In this document: piece after piece, positions 8,143 through 9,131 of the stretch | How positions within the stretch are numbered: position 1 is the stretch's first letter | Layout of the letters: each line of letters starts with the position of its first letter | Assembly: GCA_002367355.1 (NCBI GenBank) | Contig: DFBQ01000243.1 | Coordinates: 1 to 9,131, forward strand | Direction: 5' to 3' | Source: Deltaproteobacteria bacterium UBA3076 | Lineage (GTDB): Bacteria > Desulfobacterota > Dissulfuribacteria > Dissulfuribacterales > UBA3076 | DNA: 9,131 bases | Made by a program: the position numbers and the translations under genes | The notes under the pieces: model-generated | Databases searched by the model: none | Seen by the model: only the letters and a program-made list of their open reading frames with translations | What the model was told of the DNA's origin: nothing

Positions 8143-8307
8143 CTAAGGCCAGCCAGAATGTCCTTTTTCAACTACCAGATCATTCAACTGGGCACGAACG
8201 CTTTCTTTCAGTTTGGAATAAATTGATGTAAGATTACGCTGAAAAAAGTCTATTTTGAGGCGCCATCCTGAAATAGCTATATAAGTTTCGTATGCGTAAC
8301 TTATATA
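8143..8307 (-). pseudogene. Possible remnant of a gene's C-terminal part
   Basis: The minus strand is open for 54 codons from 8307 to a TAG at 8145-8143, and none of the early codons is a start. The peptide is well mixed, not low in complexity (ISGWRLKIDFFQRN early, LKESVRAQLNDLVVEKG near the end, then HSGWP and stop), and looks more like a real protein tail than a chance frame. It begins at an AT-rich palindrome and has no upstream continuation in frame. I do not recognise the family. Confidence 0.3.
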
Positions 8308-8312
8308 TTACG
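8278..8312. repeat. AT-rich overlapping palindromes
   Basis: TATATAAGTT (8278-8287) pairs perfectly with AACTTATATA (8298-8307) around a 10-base loop. CGTAA (8295-8299) also pairs with TTACG (8308-8312). It may be an operator-like site or a recombination scar at the start of the remnant at 8307. Confidence 0.35.
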
Positions 8313-8391
8313 AATATGTTCATGTTATAGCATTAGATCGACTCCGACTTTTTGCAGGGTAATCATGTAAGGATTTACCGCTCGTACTTTT

Positions 8392-8415
8392 GTTGAGATC
8401 CGGCTCAACGTTTTA
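8392..8415 (+). terminator. Hairpin GTTGAG/CTCAAC with following T-run
   Basis: GTTGAG (8392-8397) pairs with CTCAAC (8404-8409) around ATCCGG, then G and TTTT (8411-8414). It has the form of a weak intrinsic terminator, and it directly abuts the second copy of the GTTTTAGT repeat. Confidence 0.3.
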
Positions 8416-8440
8416 GTCTCAATCCCTTCTTAATCAGTTT
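8410..8440. repeat. CRISPR-repeat-like sequence, solo copy 2
   Basis: GTTTTAGTCTCAATCC (8410-8425) matches 8079-8094 at 15 of 16 positions, then continues CTTCTTAATCAG, which differs from copy 1. Both copies directly follow a small hairpin containing CCGG. The 331-base distance and differing 3' halves argue against a functional array. Confidence 0.3.
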
Positions 8441-8600
8441 GGAAGGTGTTTTGGAAGGAATTGGCCCGGTATTTCGGTATATCCCGGCCTTCAGTCTCGT
8501 AAGCCATCAAGCGAGGTGAAAAATTTGCAAAAGAGAATGATGTTAAACTGTTAAACTAACTTCCTCCGTCCTTCAAATCACAATAATATATCGAAAACAT

Positions 8601-9101
8601 TCATTTTATGGCGATAATCCCTACAAAATTACACCATTTAAAAAATACATCCATAGTATTAAATCCCGATAGCTTTATCATATCTAAATTATTTGTAAGA
8701 GTTAATGGCAATAGAACACCCTTGAGGCGCCTTTTTTTACCTTCAATTTCTTCTTTTGTGAATCCATAATTAAGCTTCATTTTGTTGTGATGTCCAGTAT
8801 AAATATTATGAATAGTTTGTTGGAAAGTTTTAATTTTTTCAGCAAGTATAAAACAACCTCCTGGTCTAAGCGCATCGTAAATTTTTTTGACTATATTAAA
8901 TCGTTCATTCGGGTCTATAAATTGAAGAGTATAAACACAGGCGATAAAATCACATTGAGGAAATCTAAAATCTTGCACATCTATATTTAGTAAATTTACA
9001 CTATTAATTGATTTACATCTTTGGGTTATTAACGCCAATTTGAAAGTGACCACTTTTAGCCGGTTTAGAAGTGACCATAGTTGGCCGGTAAAATTAGCCA
9101 C
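8601..9101 (-). pseudogene. 5'-truncated CmoA-like SAM-dependent enzyme
   Basis: The minus-strand open frame encodes 166 residues from a GTG at 9101, but only about residues 23-166 look genuine. They follow the C-terminal two-thirds of CmoA, the carboxy-S-adenosylmethionine synthase that supplies the carboxymethyl donor for wobble uridine of tRNA: YTLQFIDPNER 57-67, LRPGGCFILAEK 78-89, HHNKMKLNYGF 103-113, KKRRLKGVLLP 121-131 and a C-terminal CNFVGIIAIK. The N-terminal SAM-binding loop (family motif DLGCSxG) is missing. Residues 1-21 are encoded by the IS21-like terminal repeats, so the junction is near 9035-9041. The frame is strikingly AT-rich compared with its neighbours. Function is probably lost. 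A CmoA-related methyltransferase rather than true CmoA is possible. Confidence 0.65.
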
Positions 9102-9131
9102 TACCTAATTTTGGCATCCTTCATATCAAGC
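9041..9131. mobile_element. Putative end of an IS21-family element (runs past the window)
   Basis: From TGAAAGTGACCACTTTT at 9041 two 25-base direct repeats follow: the first contains AAAGTGACCACTTTTAGCCGG (9043-9063) and the second AGAAGTGACCATAGTTGGCCGG (about 9067-9088). Tandem AAGTGACC-containing terminal repeats beginning with TG are characteristic of IS21-family ends. No transposase is in view; it would lie to the right of the window. The CmoA-like reading frame is interrupted exactly here. Confidence 0.5.

Larger units (their letters stand above)
7986..8600. other. 615-bp accessory gap with decayed sequence
   Basis: It lies between convergent frames. It contains hairpins, a pair of related repeats, a three-fold CTTCAG run (8122-8142), an AT-rich palindrome, an apparent gene remnant and short direct repeats (TTTGGAAGG at 8438-8446 and 8450-8458; GTTAAACT at 8542-8549 and 8550-8557). 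No intact gene is seen. Confidence 0.55.

Noticed and set aside
7986..8600. A true CRISPR array
   Set aside because: Only two related sequences are present, 331 bases apart and with different 3' halves; there is no periodic repeat-spacer pattern and no cas gene.
8787..8990. 67-codon plus-strand frame within the cmoA-like region
   Set aside because: It is antisense to the recognisable CmoA-like peptide and composed of AT-rich chance codons.
4776..9101. A functional link between queF and the cmoA-like fragment, since both act on tRNA wobble positions
   Set aside because: They are 3.4 kb apart on opposite strands with unrelated genes between, and the cmoA-like gene is truncated; coincidence is more likely.

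Overview
The window looks like a stretch of bacterial chromosome from a Deltaproteobacteria/Desulfobacterota-type anaerobe. This assignment is an inference. It rests on the pairing of a CtpA-type carboxyl-terminal protease with a divergent polysaccharide deacetylase, on the housekeeping genes, and on dispersed hairpin repeats of a kind common in such genomes. No rRNA, tRNA or complete CRISPR array is visible.

Layout. At 1-37 is the 5' tip of a minus-strand gene with a good ribosome binding site. At 162-310 is a compact MITE-like element: near-perfect 22-bp terminal inverted repeats around two perfectly inverted 27-bp hairpin arms. Then comes a visibly GC-rich block of about 1.7 kb (about 360-2080) with an RhlE-like RNA helicase (590-1921) whose DEAD box reads DEVD. 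After an abrupt drop in GC, a plus-strand series follows: carboxyl-terminal protease ctpA (2276-3652), a large hairpin, a divergent polysaccharide deacetylase (3832-4734) and queF (4776-5180). A repeat-rich gap (5181-5445) leads to aroE-aroK, which overlap by ATGA, and then an MscS-family channel (6882-7985). The last kilobase is accessory or decayed: a 615-bp gap with hairpins, a pair of CRISPR-repeat-like sequences and an apparent gene remnant, then an AT-rich minus-strand frame that is the C-terminal part of a CmoA-like protein. Its 5' end is cut where IS21-type terminal repeats begin (about 9041 to the window end).

How the genes fit together. CtpA and the deacetylase are probable cell-envelope (peptidoglycan) enzymes. 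AroE and AroK do consecutive steps of the shikimate pathway. QueF makes preQ1 for queuosine in tRNA. MscS gives osmotic protection. These are ordinary functions. The more interesting material is the mobile and repeat layer: four related copies of one terminal sequence, a 14-bp word shared between the 5.2-kb gap and the putative IS end, the GC-rich helicase island, and the truncated cmoA-like gene. I did not find a convincing new multi-gene system.
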